Made by a program: the position numbers and the translations under genes | NCBI RefSeq assembly: GCF_010729305.1 | Contig: NZ_AP022574.1 | Span: 62,001-126,000 of the forward strand | DNA length: 64,000 bases | From: Mycolicibacterium psychrotolerans | GTDB lineage: Bacteria; Actinomycetota; Actinomycetes; Mycobacteriales; Mycobacteriaceae | Reading direction: 5' to 3' | Part shown: positions 42,238 through 51,773 of the stretch, piece by piece | How the letters are laid out: each line of letters opens with the position of its first letter | Position numbering within the stretch: the first letter of the stretch is position 1 | Notes under the pieces: generated by a model | What the model was told of the DNA's origin: nothing | Databases searched by the model: none | What the model saw: the letters and a program-made list of their open reading frames with translations, nothing else

Positions 42238-42298
42238 GTTGAGACTGCGCCCACGGCGGCGAAACGGCCGAAATGTGCGCCGCCAACGCAGTCTCAAC
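42238..42298 (+). repeat. 61-bp palindromic repeat, copy 3
   Basis: Identical over 61 bases to the copy at 41275-41335, same orientation, lying 55 bases before the nuclease start and 8 bases after the stop of the CocE-like gene. See that copy for the fold. Confidence 0.95.
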
Positions 42299-42305
42299 GG
42301 AATTG

Positions 42306-44648
42306 TCAGGCCGCCACGGTCTCCTGCACCGCGTTGGCGGCCAGCGTCGGCAACGACACCGACATGCCCTCGACGTCGATCCGGCCCCACGAGTAGAAGT
42401 TCAGGAAGTCGATGGTGGACGTGACGATCTGCACGGTCACCGACTGGCCCGGCTGCAGCGTGTGCGCGACCTGCTCCAGCGAGTACGTCACGGTGTGCGT
42501 CTGCCCGTCCAGCACCACCGGGATCGGCGTCGCCTGGTTGCCGAGCACCAGGCGCGTCTTGTCGTCGACGATCTGGGCGTAGACGTGCCTGGCGGTGCCG
42601 GTTCCCGAGTATGTCAGCGTGAGTTCCGGTGCGCCGACGATGTGGGTCACCTCCGTCGCGGCGGGCACCTCGAGGTTGACCGCGTTGAGTGCCGGTGCGG
42701 CAGAGGGCAATCCGAGCACGATGCCGAGCAGGCCACTGAAGATGACCCGCGGCTGCGGGCCCGAGCCTCCGATGAACGGCACGAACGGGATGGTCTTCGG
42801 GTCGGTGCGTTCGCCGGTCAGCGGAGTGCCCGTGGTGGCGACCGGGTAGGTGTCCGACGAGTACCACTCGCCGTTCTGGTCGGTCCACTCGAACTGCGGG
42901 CCGGTGTCGGCGGTCGGGTCGTCCTTGACGTAGTGGTCGAGCCAGGCCAGCGTCCGGTCGATGACGAGTTGCCCGTCGTTGCGGGTGCTCACGCAGGCGC
43001 CGTGCCCGCCGCAGTACCACACCACCTTGGTCGTCGTACCGGCCGCGATGAGCGCTTTGGCGTTCGCATCGGCCTGATCCAGCGTGAACAACGTGTCCAC
43101 GGTGCCCTGGAACAGCAGCGTCGGCGTGGTGATGTCGCCGAGCTGGTCGGCGTAGCCGCGGTCGTTGAGCAGGTCGATGTCGGACTGCTTGACCGTGCCG
43201 AACAGGATGCCGCCGATCGCCGCGGGCAGGATCCGCTCGTTCGGCCGGGACAGCGTGAGCACCAGCACCGACGACAGCAGGGTGGCCCAGCCGCTGCGGA
43301 CCGCCTCCCGCGGGAACAGCACATCGGTCAGGCTGTTCCACGCGATCGTCGGGACGATGGCGTCGATCCGGTGATCAATGGCCGCCGTGGCCAACTGGAT
43401 GCCACCGCCGTAGGACGCCCCGACCATCCCGATCTTCGGGTCGTTGATGCCGTCGAGCGCGACGTCGGGCCGGGCGGCGAGCCAGCTGATGATGCTCGAG
43501 ATGTCGCGGCCCTCGTAGTCGGGTGACTGCAACTGCATGCGTCCGCCCGAGCGCCACTCGCCGCGCGGATCCCAGGACACCACGTTGTAGCCCTGCTCGC
43601 GCAGCAGACCGATGCCGATGACGTCGTGCGGAAGGAGGCTGTCGTAGCGCAGATTCAGCGTGGTCGGTCCGGGCAGCCCGAGGCCGGGCCCGTCGAGCAC
43701 CGTCGGCGCCTGGCCGAGCTCGTCGTAGACGAGCGACGGCATGAAGTTCACGAAGATCTCGGTGCCGTCGAACGACGTCACCCGGTAGCTCTTCGCCTGC
43801 GGCGCACCCGGAGGCGCGAAGTGGTCGATGGGGAATCCGATGATCGGCTGCAGGAAGTCGCCGACCAATGGAATCGCGTGCAGTGCCGAGACGATCGGAG
43901 TGACGATGAACGTGCCGACCACCGGGATCTTCTGCAACCACAGCAGCGGCGGATGCACCTCCTCGACCGTCACGCCGGTGGGGATCGGGTAACCGTCCGC
44001 ACGACTGGTGGTGGTGACGTCGCCGACGCTGGTCGGCGTCTCGTTGGTCGCCTCGCGGCCCGCTGTCACCACCGACATCACCAGGGAGGCCAGCGCCGGC
44101 AGCGCGGGGTCCTGATCGGCGTCGACGTCCGCATGCTCGGCGGCGAGCCGGTGGAACAGCGTGGTCGTGGCACGGACCGGCGTATCCGGCTCGTCCTCCT
44201 CGGCCTCGACTGCCGCCGGCTCCGCCACGGCTGTCGGTTTCCCGACGACGGCTGTGGGTGTGTCCTCGGGGGCAGCCTGAGGCTCGGTGACGGGTTCGGG
44301 TGCGGCGTCCGGTTCGTCGGCCTCGGCCTTCGGGGCTTTGTCGGCCTTGTCGGCCTTGTCCGCCTTCGCGGCGGGTTTGTCGAGTGACAGCTTGTGCCGT
44401 TTGCGGGCGGGCCTGGTGCCCGCATCCGGCTTATCCTGGTCCGTTTCCTCCGCCGCGGGCCTGGTCGGCCGGGAATCCGCAACGGTCTTCGTCGTCGTCG
44501 AGACCGACGTCGACGCCGTTTCCGAGGAGGAACCCCCGTCGTCCGCGACCGCTACACCTGCGCCCGCGACGATCGCGGCTCCGATCCCGAGTGCTACCGC
44601 CAACCCGCCGACACGACCCACGAAAGACCCCGCACCCATGGGCTCCAT
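42306..44648 (-). CDS. CocE/NonD-type acyl-hydrolase, secreted
   Basis: 780 residues from ATG 44648. A signal or anchor segment (FVGRVGGLAVALGIGAAIVA) precedes a long charged/Ala-Pro-rich linker (about 40-160, with KADKADKADKAPK repeats). The alpha/beta hydrolase core has SWDPRGEWRSGG, nucleophile elbow GASYGGG (about 385) and GDITTPTLLFQGTVDTLFTL for the acid, with GGHGAC supplying histidine. A C-terminal jelly-roll-type beta domain (VTHIVGAPELTLTYSG, VTYSLEQVAHTLQPGQS) matches X-Pro dipeptidyl-peptidase/CocE proteins. Substrate (ester or peptide) unknown; acts at the envelope. Confidence 0.85.
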   Translation of the reverse strand: MEPMGAGSFVGRVGGLAVALGIGAAIVAGAGVAVADDGGSSSETASTSVSTTTKTVADSRPTRPAAEETDQDKPDAGTRPARKRHKLSLDKPAAKADKADKADKAPKAEADEPDAAPEPVTEPQAAPEDTPTAVVGKPTAVAEPAAVEAEEDEPDTPVRATTTLFHRLAAEHADVDADQDPALPALASLVMSVVTAGREATNETPTSVGDVTTTSRADGYPIPTGVTVEEVHPPLLWLQKIPVVGTFIVTPIVSALHAIPLVGDFLQPIIGFPIDHFAPPGAPQAKSYRVTSFDGTEIFVNFMPSLVYDELGQAPTVLDGPGLGLPGPTTLNLRYDSLLPHDVIGIGLLREQGYNVVSWDPRGEWRSGGRMQLQSPDYEGRDISSIISWLAARPDVALDGINDPKIGMVGASYGGGIQLATAAIDHRIDAIVPTIAWNSLTDVLFPREAVRSGWATLLSSVLVLTLSRPNERILPAAIGGILFGTVKQSDIDLLNDRGYADQLGDITTPTLLFQGTVDTLFTLDQADANAKALIAAGTTTKVVWYCGGHGACVSTRNDGQLVIDRTLAWLDHYVKDDPTADTGPQFEWTDQNGEWYSSDTYPVATTGTPLTGERTDPKTIPFVPFIGGSGPQPRVIFSGLLGIVLGLPSAAPALNAVNLEVPAATEVTHIVGAPELTLTYSGTGTARHVYAQIVDDKTRLVLGNQATPIPVVLDGQTHTVTYSLEQVAHTLQPGQSVTVQIVTSTIDFLNFYSWGRIDVEGMSVSLPTLAANAVQETVAA

Positions 44649-45204
44649 GAATACCGGTCGCGTCCGATGTCCGTGGCGGGTTCGGCCCATCGCGCCGGAT
44701 ATCGCCGTCGATCCCGGCGATCACCCTCGAAATCAGCAGCCGGCCCGACGCCGCCCGGCAAATCACCGAAGGCTCGAAGCGGCACGGTAGGGTTGGCGTG
44801 GGTTGGTAGCTCAGCCCCCCGGAAACGTCGCGGCGGCGATCTGATCCCCGCCTGAGTCTCGGACTCGACGTCAGCCGACCAATAACGATGTCGGTGCTCG
44901 AGGGATAACAGTTGAGTTTCAGCTACTGCGATGTACGTCTCGTTCGGCGTGCTTTGGCACTGATCGGCGTTCGTGTCGGTACAGTCGGTGCGTCCGACAT
45001 GCCGCCCCTCGTTCCGACCGGACCGGGGACCGTCTGGAATGACCCCAAGGAGGTCACGCGTGACCGCCGCCCGCTCCGGGCCGGTGGTCGTCGAACTCCA
45101 GCGACACCCCCACCAGTAGCGGCCCGCAGCGGCATCCGCGCGGGCCGGCCATCCTCACACACCTTCACCGTCCTTCGCAGACCTGAAGCTTTTAGGGGCC
45201 TGTC
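44649..45204. other. 556-base gap between CocE-like and FAAL genes
   Basis: Divergent promoter region. Besides a 19-codon ORF with an excellent ribosome site (45060-45119) I see no gene. A GGTAGCTCAG string at about 44806 looks like a tRNA D-loop, but no acceptor or T arm follows. Confidence 0.5.
45060..45119 (+). CDS. Possible leader peptide upstream of FAAL ligase
   Basis: A 19-residue reading frame (VTAARSGPVVVELQRHPHQ) begins at GTG 45060 with AAGGAGG six bases before it, a better ribosome site than most real genes here. It ends 85 bases before the FAAL ATG. It might be an attenuator leader or remnant; no codon run typical of attenuation is obvious. Confidence 0.3.
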   Translation: MTAARSGPVVVELQRHPHQ

Positions 45205-46839
45205 ATGAGCTTATTCACCGACACCATGTACGCCAACGCCCGCACCAGCACCAAAGGGCTGATCACCGGCGAACCGCACGCACCTGTCCGCCACACCTGG
45301 GCGCAGGTCCACGAGCGCGCCCGCCGGGTGGCAGGCGGCCTCGCTGCCGCGGGCATCGGGCCCGGCGACGCCGTCGCGGTACTGGCCGGCGCCCCAGTCG
45401 AGATCGCACCCACCGCCCAGGGCATCTGGATGCGTGGCGCGAGCCTGACGATGGTGCACCAGCCAACGCCTCGCACCGACCTGGTGCGCTGGGCCGAGGA
45501 GACCACCGCGGTGGTCACCATGATCGCAGCGCGCGCCGTGGTGATCTCCGACCCGTTCATGGCCGCCGCCCCGGTGCTGGAGTCATTGGGCATGACCGTG
45601 CTGACCATCGAAGGCCTGCTGGGCTGCGCCCCGATCGACCCTGTCGACACAGGAGACGACAGCATCGCACTGATGCAGCTGACCTCCGGTTCGACGGGAT
45701 CCCCCAAGGCCGTGCAGATCACCCACGCCAACATCGTCGCCAACGCCACCGCGATGACGGTGGGCTGCGATTTCGACGTCGACACCGACGTGATCGTGAG
45801 CTGGCTGCCCTGCTTCCACGACATGGGCATGACCGGCTATCTGACCGTGCCGATGTACTACGGCGCGGAGCTGGTGAAGATCACCCCGATGGATTTCCTG
45901 GGCGATATCTTGTTGTGGCCCAAGCTGATCGACAAATATCGCGGCACGATGACCGCCGCGCCGAACTTCGCCTACAACCTGCTGGCCAAGCGTCTGCGCC
46001 GCCAAGCTGTCCCTGGTGCGTTCGATCTGTCCTCGCTGCGCTGGGCGCTCTCGGGCGCCGAGCAGGTGGATCCGCTCGACGTCGAGGATCTGTGCGACGC
46101 GGGCGCACCGTTCGGGCTGCGGCCCGAGGCGATCATCCCGGCCTACGGCATGGCCGAGACCACGGTCGCGGTGTCCTTCTCGAAGTGCGGCGGCGGCATG
46201 GTCGTCGACGAGATCGACGCCGACCTGCTGGCCGTGCTGCACCGGGCGGTGCCGGCCACCAAAGGCCACACCCGCCGGCTGGTGTCGCTGGGCAAGCCGC
46301 TCGACGGCCTCGAGTTGCGCATCGTCGACGAGGACGGCAGCGAGCTGCCGCCCCGCGGCGTCGGGGTGATCGAGGTGCGCGGTGAACCGGTGACGAAGGG
46401 CTACACCACCGTCGCGGGCTTCCTTGCCGCACAGGATGATCGGGGCTGGTACGACACTGGCGACCTCGGCTACGTCACCGAGTCCGGCGAGATCGTCGTG
46501 TGCGGCCGACTCAAGGACGTCATCATCATGGCCGGCCGCAACATCTACCCGACCGACATCGAACGCGCCGCGGGCCGTGTCGAGGGTGTGCGGCCAGGCT
46601 GCGCGGTGGCGGTACGCCTCGATGCCGGGCTCTCGCGGGAGACCTTCGCGGTGGCGGTGGAGTGCAAAGACTTCCGAGACGAAGCCGCGGTGCGCCGAGT
46701 CGAGCGGGCAGTCGCCCACGAGGTGTTCGCCGAGGTCGACGTCCGCCCCCGCAACGTGGTGGTACTCGAACCAGGAACCATACCCAAAACTCCGTCGGGC
46801 AAACTTCGGCGCGCGCACGCTCTTTCGCTGGTCAGCTGA
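45205..46839 (+). CDS. Fatty acyl-AMP ligase (FadD/FAAL type)
   Basis: 544 residues from ATG 45205. Adenylation motifs: [19 protein letters not shown] (P-loop, about 157-175), [13 protein letters not shown] (FAAL hallmark HDMG), [17 protein letters not shown] and the C-terminal catalytic lysine in KTPSGKLRR. It activates long-chain fatty acids to acyl-adenylates for transfer to a polyketide synthase carrier or to CoA. No PKS is nearby, so it may feed another locus or act as an acyl-CoA ligase. Upstream is a 520-base gap with a leader-like ORF. Confidence 0.9.
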   Translation: MSLFTDTMYANARTSTKGLITGEPHAPVRHTWAQVHERARRVAGGLAAAGIGPGDAVAVLAGAPVEIAPTAQGIWMRGASLTMVHQPTPRTDLVRWAEETTAVVTMIAARAVVISDPFMAAAPVLESLGMTVLTIEGLLGCAPIDPVDTGDDSIALMQLTSGSTGSPKAVQITHANIVANATAMTVGCDFDVDTDVIVSWLPCFHDMGMTGYLTVPMYYGAELVKITPMDFLGDILLWPKLIDKYRGTMTAAPNFAYNLLAKRLRRQAVPGAFDLSSLRWALSGAEQVDPLDVEDLCDAGAPFGLRPEAIIPAYGMAETTVAVSFSKCGGGMVVDEIDADLLAVLHRAVPATKGHTRRLVSLGKPLDGLELRIVDEDGSELPPRGVGVIEVRGEPVTKGYTTVAGFLAAQDDRGWYDTGDLGYVTESGEIVVCGRLKDVIIMAGRNIYPTDIERAAGRVEGVRPGCAVAVRLDAGLSRETFAVAVECKDFRDEAAVRRVERAVAHEVFAEVDVRPRNVVVLEPGTIPKTPSGKLRRAHALSLVS

Positions 46840-46891
46840 GAAAAAGAAGCCTTTTCCCCATCCCCCGAGTCGAGTACCGTCGGAAGACACG

Positions 46892-47683
46892 ATGGCCGAC
46901 TACGACGCACAGCCGGGGCGTGAGGAACCGGTGGAACCGTCTACCGCGCAACGCGAAGCCGACGACCTCGACCTGCTCGCCGGCCTGCGGGGAGTAGCCG
47001 AACTGGTGGCCGACGCCCGCACGGTGCCGGAATTGCTGGGCGACGTCGCGCACTTCGCGGCGATCGCAATCCCGAACGTCGACGGCGCGAGCACCGCGCT
47101 GCTGCACGCCCCGTTCGAGGTACGCGCCGTCACGGCGACAGCGGATTTCGTCGAGGTCATCGACCGCGTTCAGTATGACGAGTTGCGTGAGGGCCCGTGC
47201 CTGACCTCCATGATGTCCGGACGGGTCGCGGTCAGCGGCTCCTTGGGCTGCGACAGTCGCTGGCCACACTTCGGCGGCCGGGTGGCCCGGATGGACGTGC
47301 ACTCGGCGCTGTCCCTGCCGCTGATCGTCGGCGGTGAGGTGATCGGCGCGATCAACACCTACGCGAAGGCCCGCGACGCGTTCGGCGAGCACGCCGTCGC
47401 GCTCGGGCTCCAGTTCGCCGGATCGGCCGCGGTGTCGGTGTATCACGCCCAGCTGCTCAGCTCCGCGCGGGCGCGTACCGAGCAGTTGCAGCGCGCACTC
47501 GGCAACCGAGCGGTGATCGACCAGGCGATCGGCATCATCCGCAGCCGCTCGGGCGCGAGCGCCGAGCAGGCATTCGAGCGGCTGGCGCAGACGAGTCAGC
47601 GGGACAATGTCAAACTGGTCACGCTCGCCGAGCGGATGGTGGACGAAGCCGTACGCCGCGCCCGAGCCCGCCACCGCAGCTAA
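46892..47683 (+). CDS. GAF-ANTAR regulator 1
   Basis: 263 residues from ATG 46892. GAF domain (about 45-195: VDGASTALLHAPFEV, LREGPCLTSMMSGR, HSALSLPLIVGGEVIGAINTY) then an ANTAR RNA-binding domain (RALGNRAVIDQAIGIIRSRS, SAEQAFERLAQTSQ). ANTAR proteins bind tandem hexanucleotide hairpins in mRNA to prevent termination. It lies tail-to-tail with the second ANTAR gene (4-base overlap). Ligand of the GAF part is unknown. Confidence 0.9.
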   Translation: MADYDAQPGREEPVEPSTAQREADDLDLLAGLRGVAELVADARTVPELLGDVAHFAAIAIPNVDGASTALLHAPFEVRAVTATADFVEVIDRVQYDELREGPCLTSMMSGRVAVSGSLGCDSRWPHFGGRVARMDVHSALSLPLIVGGEVIGAINTYAKARDAFGEHAVALGLQFAGSAAVSVYHAQLLSSARARTEQLQRALGNRAVIDQAIGIIRSRSGASAEQAFERLAQTSQRDNVKLVTLAERMVDEAVRRARARHRS

Positions 47684-48441
47684 CGCACTGAGCCGTGCGC
47701 GAATTGGGTGATCTCGGCGATCAGCACCGGGCGGGAGTAGCGGTCGTTCATCAGCCGGCGAGCCAGGTCGGTCAGGTGTTGGCCGTTCGCATGCGAGTAC
47801 GCGCGCAGCACCGTGAACGCCTCCTCCACCGGGACATCGAGCACCTCGCGGAGCAGCCCCTTGGCCTGCTCCACGACGGTGCGCCCGGCCAGGGTGGCAC
47901 GCAACTGCGGAAGCACGCTCGACGGTGTCGGAGCCTGCCCCTGCAGGATCGTCACGCACGCGATGTGCGCCAGCGTCTGGGCCACGAGCAGGTCGGCATG
48001 GTTGAGGTGGCCGGGAGACGTGCCGAACAATCCGAGAGCCCCGAGCACGAGCCCGGCCGCACGCATCGGCACGGCGTGCACCGAGGCGAAGCCCTCGGCC
48101 ACCGCTTCCGGAACGAACCGTGGCCAGCGCGCTTCGGCGGCGGCATCCAGGTAGGCGACCGATACCGGTGCGCCGGTGGTGTAGCAGTCGACGCAGGGAC
48201 CCTGGTCGGTCTGCAGCTGGAAGAGTTCCAGGTCGCGGGCCTGCTGGGTGGTGGCGGCCACAATATGCAGCCGATCGAAGGGGTCGGCCAGCAGAAAGCC
48301 GGCCGCGGCGACGTCGAGTAGGTTCGCGGAGCGTTCGGTGAGTTCGGTCAGCAAGTCCACCACGTCGAAGTCGACGAGAAGACTGTCGACGAGAGAGTTC
48401 ACCGCATCGAGAACGGCCTCCTCGCGCGGGGTCTCTGTCAT
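47680..48441 (-). CDS. GAF-ANTAR regulator 2
   Basis: 253 residues from ATG 48441, where GGAGG lies 6 bases upstream; the frame is open above it. GAF: LLDVAAAGFLLADPFDRL, TDQGPCVDCYTTGAPVSV, FASVHAVPMRAAGLVLGAL; ANTAR: LAGRTVVEQAKGLLREVLD and VEEAFTVLRAYSHAN. Two cysteines (GPCVDC) might sense redox. Convergent with regulator 1; its upstream neighbour is regulator 3 on the same strand. Confidence 0.9.
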   Translation of the reverse strand: MTETPREEAVLDAVNSLVDSLLVDFDVVDLLTELTERSANLLDVAAAGFLLADPFDRLHIVAATTQQARDLELFQLQTDQGPCVDCYTTGAPVSVAYLDAAAEARWPRFVPEAVAEGFASVHAVPMRAAGLVLGALGLFGTSPGHLNHADLLVAQTLAHIACVTILQGQAPTPSSVLPQLRATLAGRTVVEQAKGLLREVLDVPVEEAFTVLRAYSHANGQHLTDLARRLMNDRYSRPVLIAEITQFAHGSVR

Positions 48442-48475
48442 GTCAGCCTCCATTTCGGTGCCTGTCGCACGTCCC

Positions 48476-49177
48476 TCACTCCAGCCGCAGTCGGCGTTCG
48501 AGGATGTCGCGAGCCACCTCGGTGGCGGCACGGCCGGCTGCGTAGGCGTGCGCGCGGAGGCGCAACAACGCCTCTGCAGGTTCAATACCCAACTGCGCGA
48601 CGACCATGCCGGTGGCCTGGCTGACCTCGGCGCGCGACAGCGCGTTCAACTCGGTCCATGCGGTGCTGTCCGGGTCGGTGACGGCGGCATGCAGGTCTGC
48701 GTCGAGCAGGTCGAGCACCGGGATGCCGGCCAGTTCGGCGGCGATGATGGCCCCGGCGAGCTGATCTGCGCCGAATCGGCCGGGCTTCACCCGGAACAGG
48801 TCCAGCGCACCGACGTACTCGCCGGCAACCACCACCGGCATCGCGTAGACGCCGCGGATCCGAAGGTCGAGCATGGCCCGCCCGTACACCGGCCAGCGCT
48901 GTTCGGCCGGATCGGCGAGGTCGTGCACCATCACCGGCGAGCAGGTCGTGACCGACTGCAGGCACGGCCCTTCGCCCACGGTGAACTGGAGTTCGTCGAG
49001 AGCTCTGGCGTCGCCGCCGCTGGCTCCCAGTGTTCCGGTGCTTGCTCCGTCGAAGACCAGCGAGATGGCCGCGGCATCGACGTCGAGCAGCGTCACGCAC
49101 GCTTCGCAGAGCCGGTCGGCGGCCTCGGCGCCGCGACGGCCGCCCACAGCGGCAAGGAGTTGTTCGCGCAGCGCCAA
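48476..49177 (-). CDS. GAF-ANTAR regulator 3
   Basis: 233 residues with TTG 49177 as the first possible start; a stop lies two codons upstream, so the true start may be further in. GAF: TLLDVDAAAISLVFDGAS, VGEGPCLQSVTTCSPVMV, RGVYAMPVVVAGEYVGALDL; ANTAR: LSRAEVSQATGMVVAQLGIE, EALLRLRAHAYAAGR. It is in tandem with regulator 2, 34 bases away. Three in a row suggests duplication. Confidence 0.87.
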   Translation of the reverse strand: MALREQLLAAVGGRRGAEAADRLCEACVTLLDVDAAAISLVFDGASTGTLGASGGDARALDELQFTVGEGPCLQSVTTCSPVMVHDLADPAEQRWPVYGRAMLDLRIRGVYAMPVVVAGEYVGALDLFRVKPGRFGADQLAGAIIAAELAGIPVLDLLDADLHAAVTDPDSTAWTELNALSRAEVSQATGMVVAQLGIEPAEALLRLRAHAYAAGRAATEVARDILERRLRLE

Positions 49178-49272
49178 CCTCTACCCGACCATCAGCCCGA
49201 CGCGGGTGTGTCCCGGCGTGGGCGGCGATAGGTTCATCCGGTCTGGCCTCTGTTCCTCGAGAACGGCTGGCT

Positions 49273-50505
49273 TCACATCCCCTGTTGCCGGCCTCGTAGG
49301 CTCAGATTACGCCGACGGGCGGCCTGTCGGGCCCGAAGCGCGGAACGGAGCCCGCCCTGCCGCTCACCCGGGGGCAGCGCAGCCGCGCCACCGTGGAATC
49401 GCTTCTCCGAAGCGGTTTCTGGGGCATCGTCTGCCGTCGCCATCAGGAACCGGTCGGGCAGGGCCAGCTTGTGAATGGTGCGCAGGGTCAGCAGGTACTG
49501 ACGGGGCAGCGACGCGGTGGTGTACGGCAGGTCGTACTTCGCGCACACCTCGCGGACCCGCACGGCGATCTGGGCGTACCGGTTGCTGGGCAGATCGGGA
49601 AAGCAGTGGTGCTCGATCTGATAGCAGAGGTTGCCGCTGGAGAACGCCAGCGCGCGGCCGGCCTTGAAGTTCGCGGTGCCGAGGATCTGCCGCAGATACC
49701 ACTCACCGCGGGTCTCCTCGCCGAGGACGTCCGCGGTGAATTTCTCCGCGCCGTCCGGAAAGTGGCCGCAGAAGATCACGACGTAGGCCCACAGGTTGCG
49801 CAGCAGGTTCGCCACCCCCGCGGCGACAAGCGTTCTGCGCCAACGCTTCACCGTCAGGGCAGGGAACACCACGTAGTCCTTGAGCGCCTGCCGGGCGACC
49901 TTGCGTCCGAGCATCGAGCGGCGTACACCGTCCGACACCGGCCGGTCCCGCTCGGAGTGCACACCCTGAAACGCGATACCCCATTCGAAGACCGCGGCCA
50001 GCAACGCATTGCGCAGCGGCTGGAACAGATGCGCCGGCTGCCACGGTTCGTCGCGGGTGACGCGCATGACGCCGAAGCCGAGGTCGTGGTCGTGCCCGAT
50101 GATGTTGGTGTAGACGTGATGGCGGTAGTTGTGGGAGTACCTCCACTGCGACGAGACCGCGACCATGTCCCACTCCCAGGTGCTGGAGTGGATCTCGGGA
50201 TCGTTCATCCAATCCCATTGGCCGTGACCGACGTTGTGGCCGATCTCCATGTTCTCGACGCTCTTGGCATACGCGAGGGATGCGGTGCCGAGCAGCCACC
50301 CGGTCCGCGACCCGCTCAGTCCGATGACAAGTCGGGAGGCGACGTCGAGAGCGCGCTGGAACAGGATGGTGCGCCGGATGTAGGCGGCGTCGCGGGCACC
50401 CAGCGACTCCTCGACATCTCGCCTGATGGCGTCGAATTCGGCGCCCAGTGCTTCGATGTCGGCGTCGGTCAGATGCGCGTAGGCGGCAACGTCGGCTATC
50501 GCCAC
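49273..50505 (-). CDS. Fatty acid desaturase B
   Basis: 410 residues from GTG 50505 (AAAGGA upstream). Histidine boxes NVGHGQWDWMND, HNYRHHVYTN and QIEHHCFPDLPS mirror desaturase A; residues 1-48 also match the region upstream of the standard start in desaturase A. A basic, Gly/Arg-rich tail of about 60 residues (RARQAARRRNLSLRGRQQG) is extra. Its 5' end overlaps the end of GT4 B by 10 bases, so they are one operon; desaturase A lies near GT4 A likewise. Confidence 0.9.
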   Translation of the reverse strand: MAIADVAAYAHLTDADIEALGAEFDAIRRDVEESLGARDAAYIRRTILFQRALDVASRLVIGLSGSRTGWLLGTASLAYAKSVENMEIGHNVGHGQWDWMNDPEIHSSTWEWDMVAVSSQWRYSHNYRHHVYTNIIGHDHDLGFGVMRVTRDEPWQPAHLFQPLRNALLAAVFEWGIAFQGVHSERDRPVSDGVRRSMLGRKVARQALKDYVVFPALTVKRWRRTLVAAGVANLLRNLWAYVVIFCGHFPDGAEKFTADVLGEETRGEWYLRQILGTANFKAGRALAFSSGNLCYQIEHHCFPDLPSNRYAQIAVRVREVCAKYDLPYTTASLPRQYLLTLRTIHKLALPDRFLMATADDAPETASEKRFHGGAAALPPGERQGGLRSALRARQAARRRNLSLRGRQQGM

Positions 50506-51686
50506 GGGCGGGTCCTTTCGATCTGTGGGGACGGTGAGCCGATCTCGGCGACGGCACGCTCGGCCACCAGGCGCTGGCCCAGGGTGGTGTACGCGCCGGC
50601 GACCGCCGACCAGGCGAAGTCGGGAGCGAGCTGGCGCGCCTCGGCGGCCATCGCTCCGGCCAGCCGCGGTTGAGTCAGGATCTGGCGCAGCGCGGAGGCC
50701 AGTGCGTCGGAGTCGTCGTGGTCGACCAGGATGCCCGCCCCGCCCGACAGCAGCTCCACGGCGTGCGGGAACGGTGTCGCGACGACGGGCCTGCCGTTGG
50801 CGATGGCTTCCACGAGAATCGCCGAGGAGACCTGGTCGGTGGAGTCGTAGGGAAGCACCACCACAGACGACGACTGGATCAGCGCGGTCAGCGATGCACG
50901 GTTGTACGAGCGGGGGTCGAACGACACCGAGTCTGCGACCCCGTTGAGGCGGGCCCGCTCGATGCACGCCTCGCGGTAGGCGTCGCCGTGCAGGGCCGCT
51001 TCCCGGGGATCCGTCTGACCGACCACCACGTACCGCGGACGGCCCGCGACGCTCTGCAGCGAGCTCATCACGTCGATGACCCGCTCGATGCCCTTGCCAG
51101 GGGCGAGCATGCCCCACGTCAGGATGGTGGGCCGGCTGGGCCGCTTGAGTCGGGGGCCCGAGAACACGGTTCCGCCGTGCGGGATCAGAGCGACCTTGCG
51201 TGGCTCCACCCCGTAGTCGCGGCACAACCGGTCGCGTGCGGCCGCCGACATCACGATCACGCGGTCGGTCATGGCCACGATGCGCTCCAGGACCCAGCGC
51301 TCGTGCGGCCGCGGGAGCTGGGGGATCTCGTGCGCGACGGCGACCGACGGAACCTGCAGGGCCTCGATGAGTGACAGCACCTCGTCTCCGTGAGTGCCGC
51401 CGTAGATGCCGTACTGGTGCTGGATGACCGCGACGTCGCTGCGATTCAGCCGGGCCGCGCAGGCCGCGACCGACGTGGCCGACCCGTTGACCAACTCGTC
51501 GTCCGAAGACTCGGTCTCGGGTCCGTCGGCGATGCGCACGAGGTCGACGTCGTTACCCAGCGCGCGCAACCCGTCGGACAGGCCGGCGCTGAACCGGGCC
51601 ACCCCGCACAGCGTGGGCGCATAGGTGCTGAGCACTCCGAAGCGCACCGGCCGCGACATCGGCAGTGCATGTGAAGCGGACATCAT
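50496..51686 (-). CDS. GT4-family glycosyltransferase B
   Basis: 396 residues. Paralogous to GT4 A: FGVLSTYAPTLCGVARFSAG, ILTWGMLAPGKGIERVIDVM, VVLPYDSTDQVSSAILVEAI (here with glutamate at the EX7E position), PVVATPFPHAVELLSGG. Start ATG 51686, ATG 51683 also possible. It overlaps desaturase B by 10 bases downstream, coupling them. Function unknown; membrane-lipid glycosylation is inferred from the desaturase partner. Confidence 0.87.
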   Translation of the reverse strand: MMSASHALPMSRPVRFGVLSTYAPTLCGVARFSAGLSDGLRALGNDVDLVRIADGPETESSDDELVNGSATSVAACAARLNRSDVAVIQHQYGIYGGTHGDEVLSLIEALQVPSVAVAHEIPQLPRPHERWVLERIVAMTDRVIVMSAAARDRLCRDYGVEPRKVALIPHGGTVFSGPRLKRPSRPTILTWGMLAPGKGIERVIDVMSSLQSVAGRPRYVVVGQTDPREAALHGDAYREACIERARLNGVADSVSFDPRSYNRASLTALIQSSSVVVLPYDSTDQVSSAILVEAIANGRPVVATPFPHAVELLSGGAGILVDHDDSDALASALRQILTQPRLAGAMAAEARQLAPDFAWSAVAGAYTTLGQRLVAERAVAEIGSPSPQIERTRPWR

Positions 51687-51773
51687 CAGCAGCCCGTCCC
51701 GTAGTGCAGATATCGGTAAAAAATGTTGTGCGCCTTCACTTTCAAGTTATGAGAGGTCATCGGGTGTCGCCGC

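Noticed and set aside
44800..44875. Possible tRNA (GGTAGCTCAG)
   Set aside because: Only a D-loop-like string; no acceptor stem, anticodon stem or T-loop.
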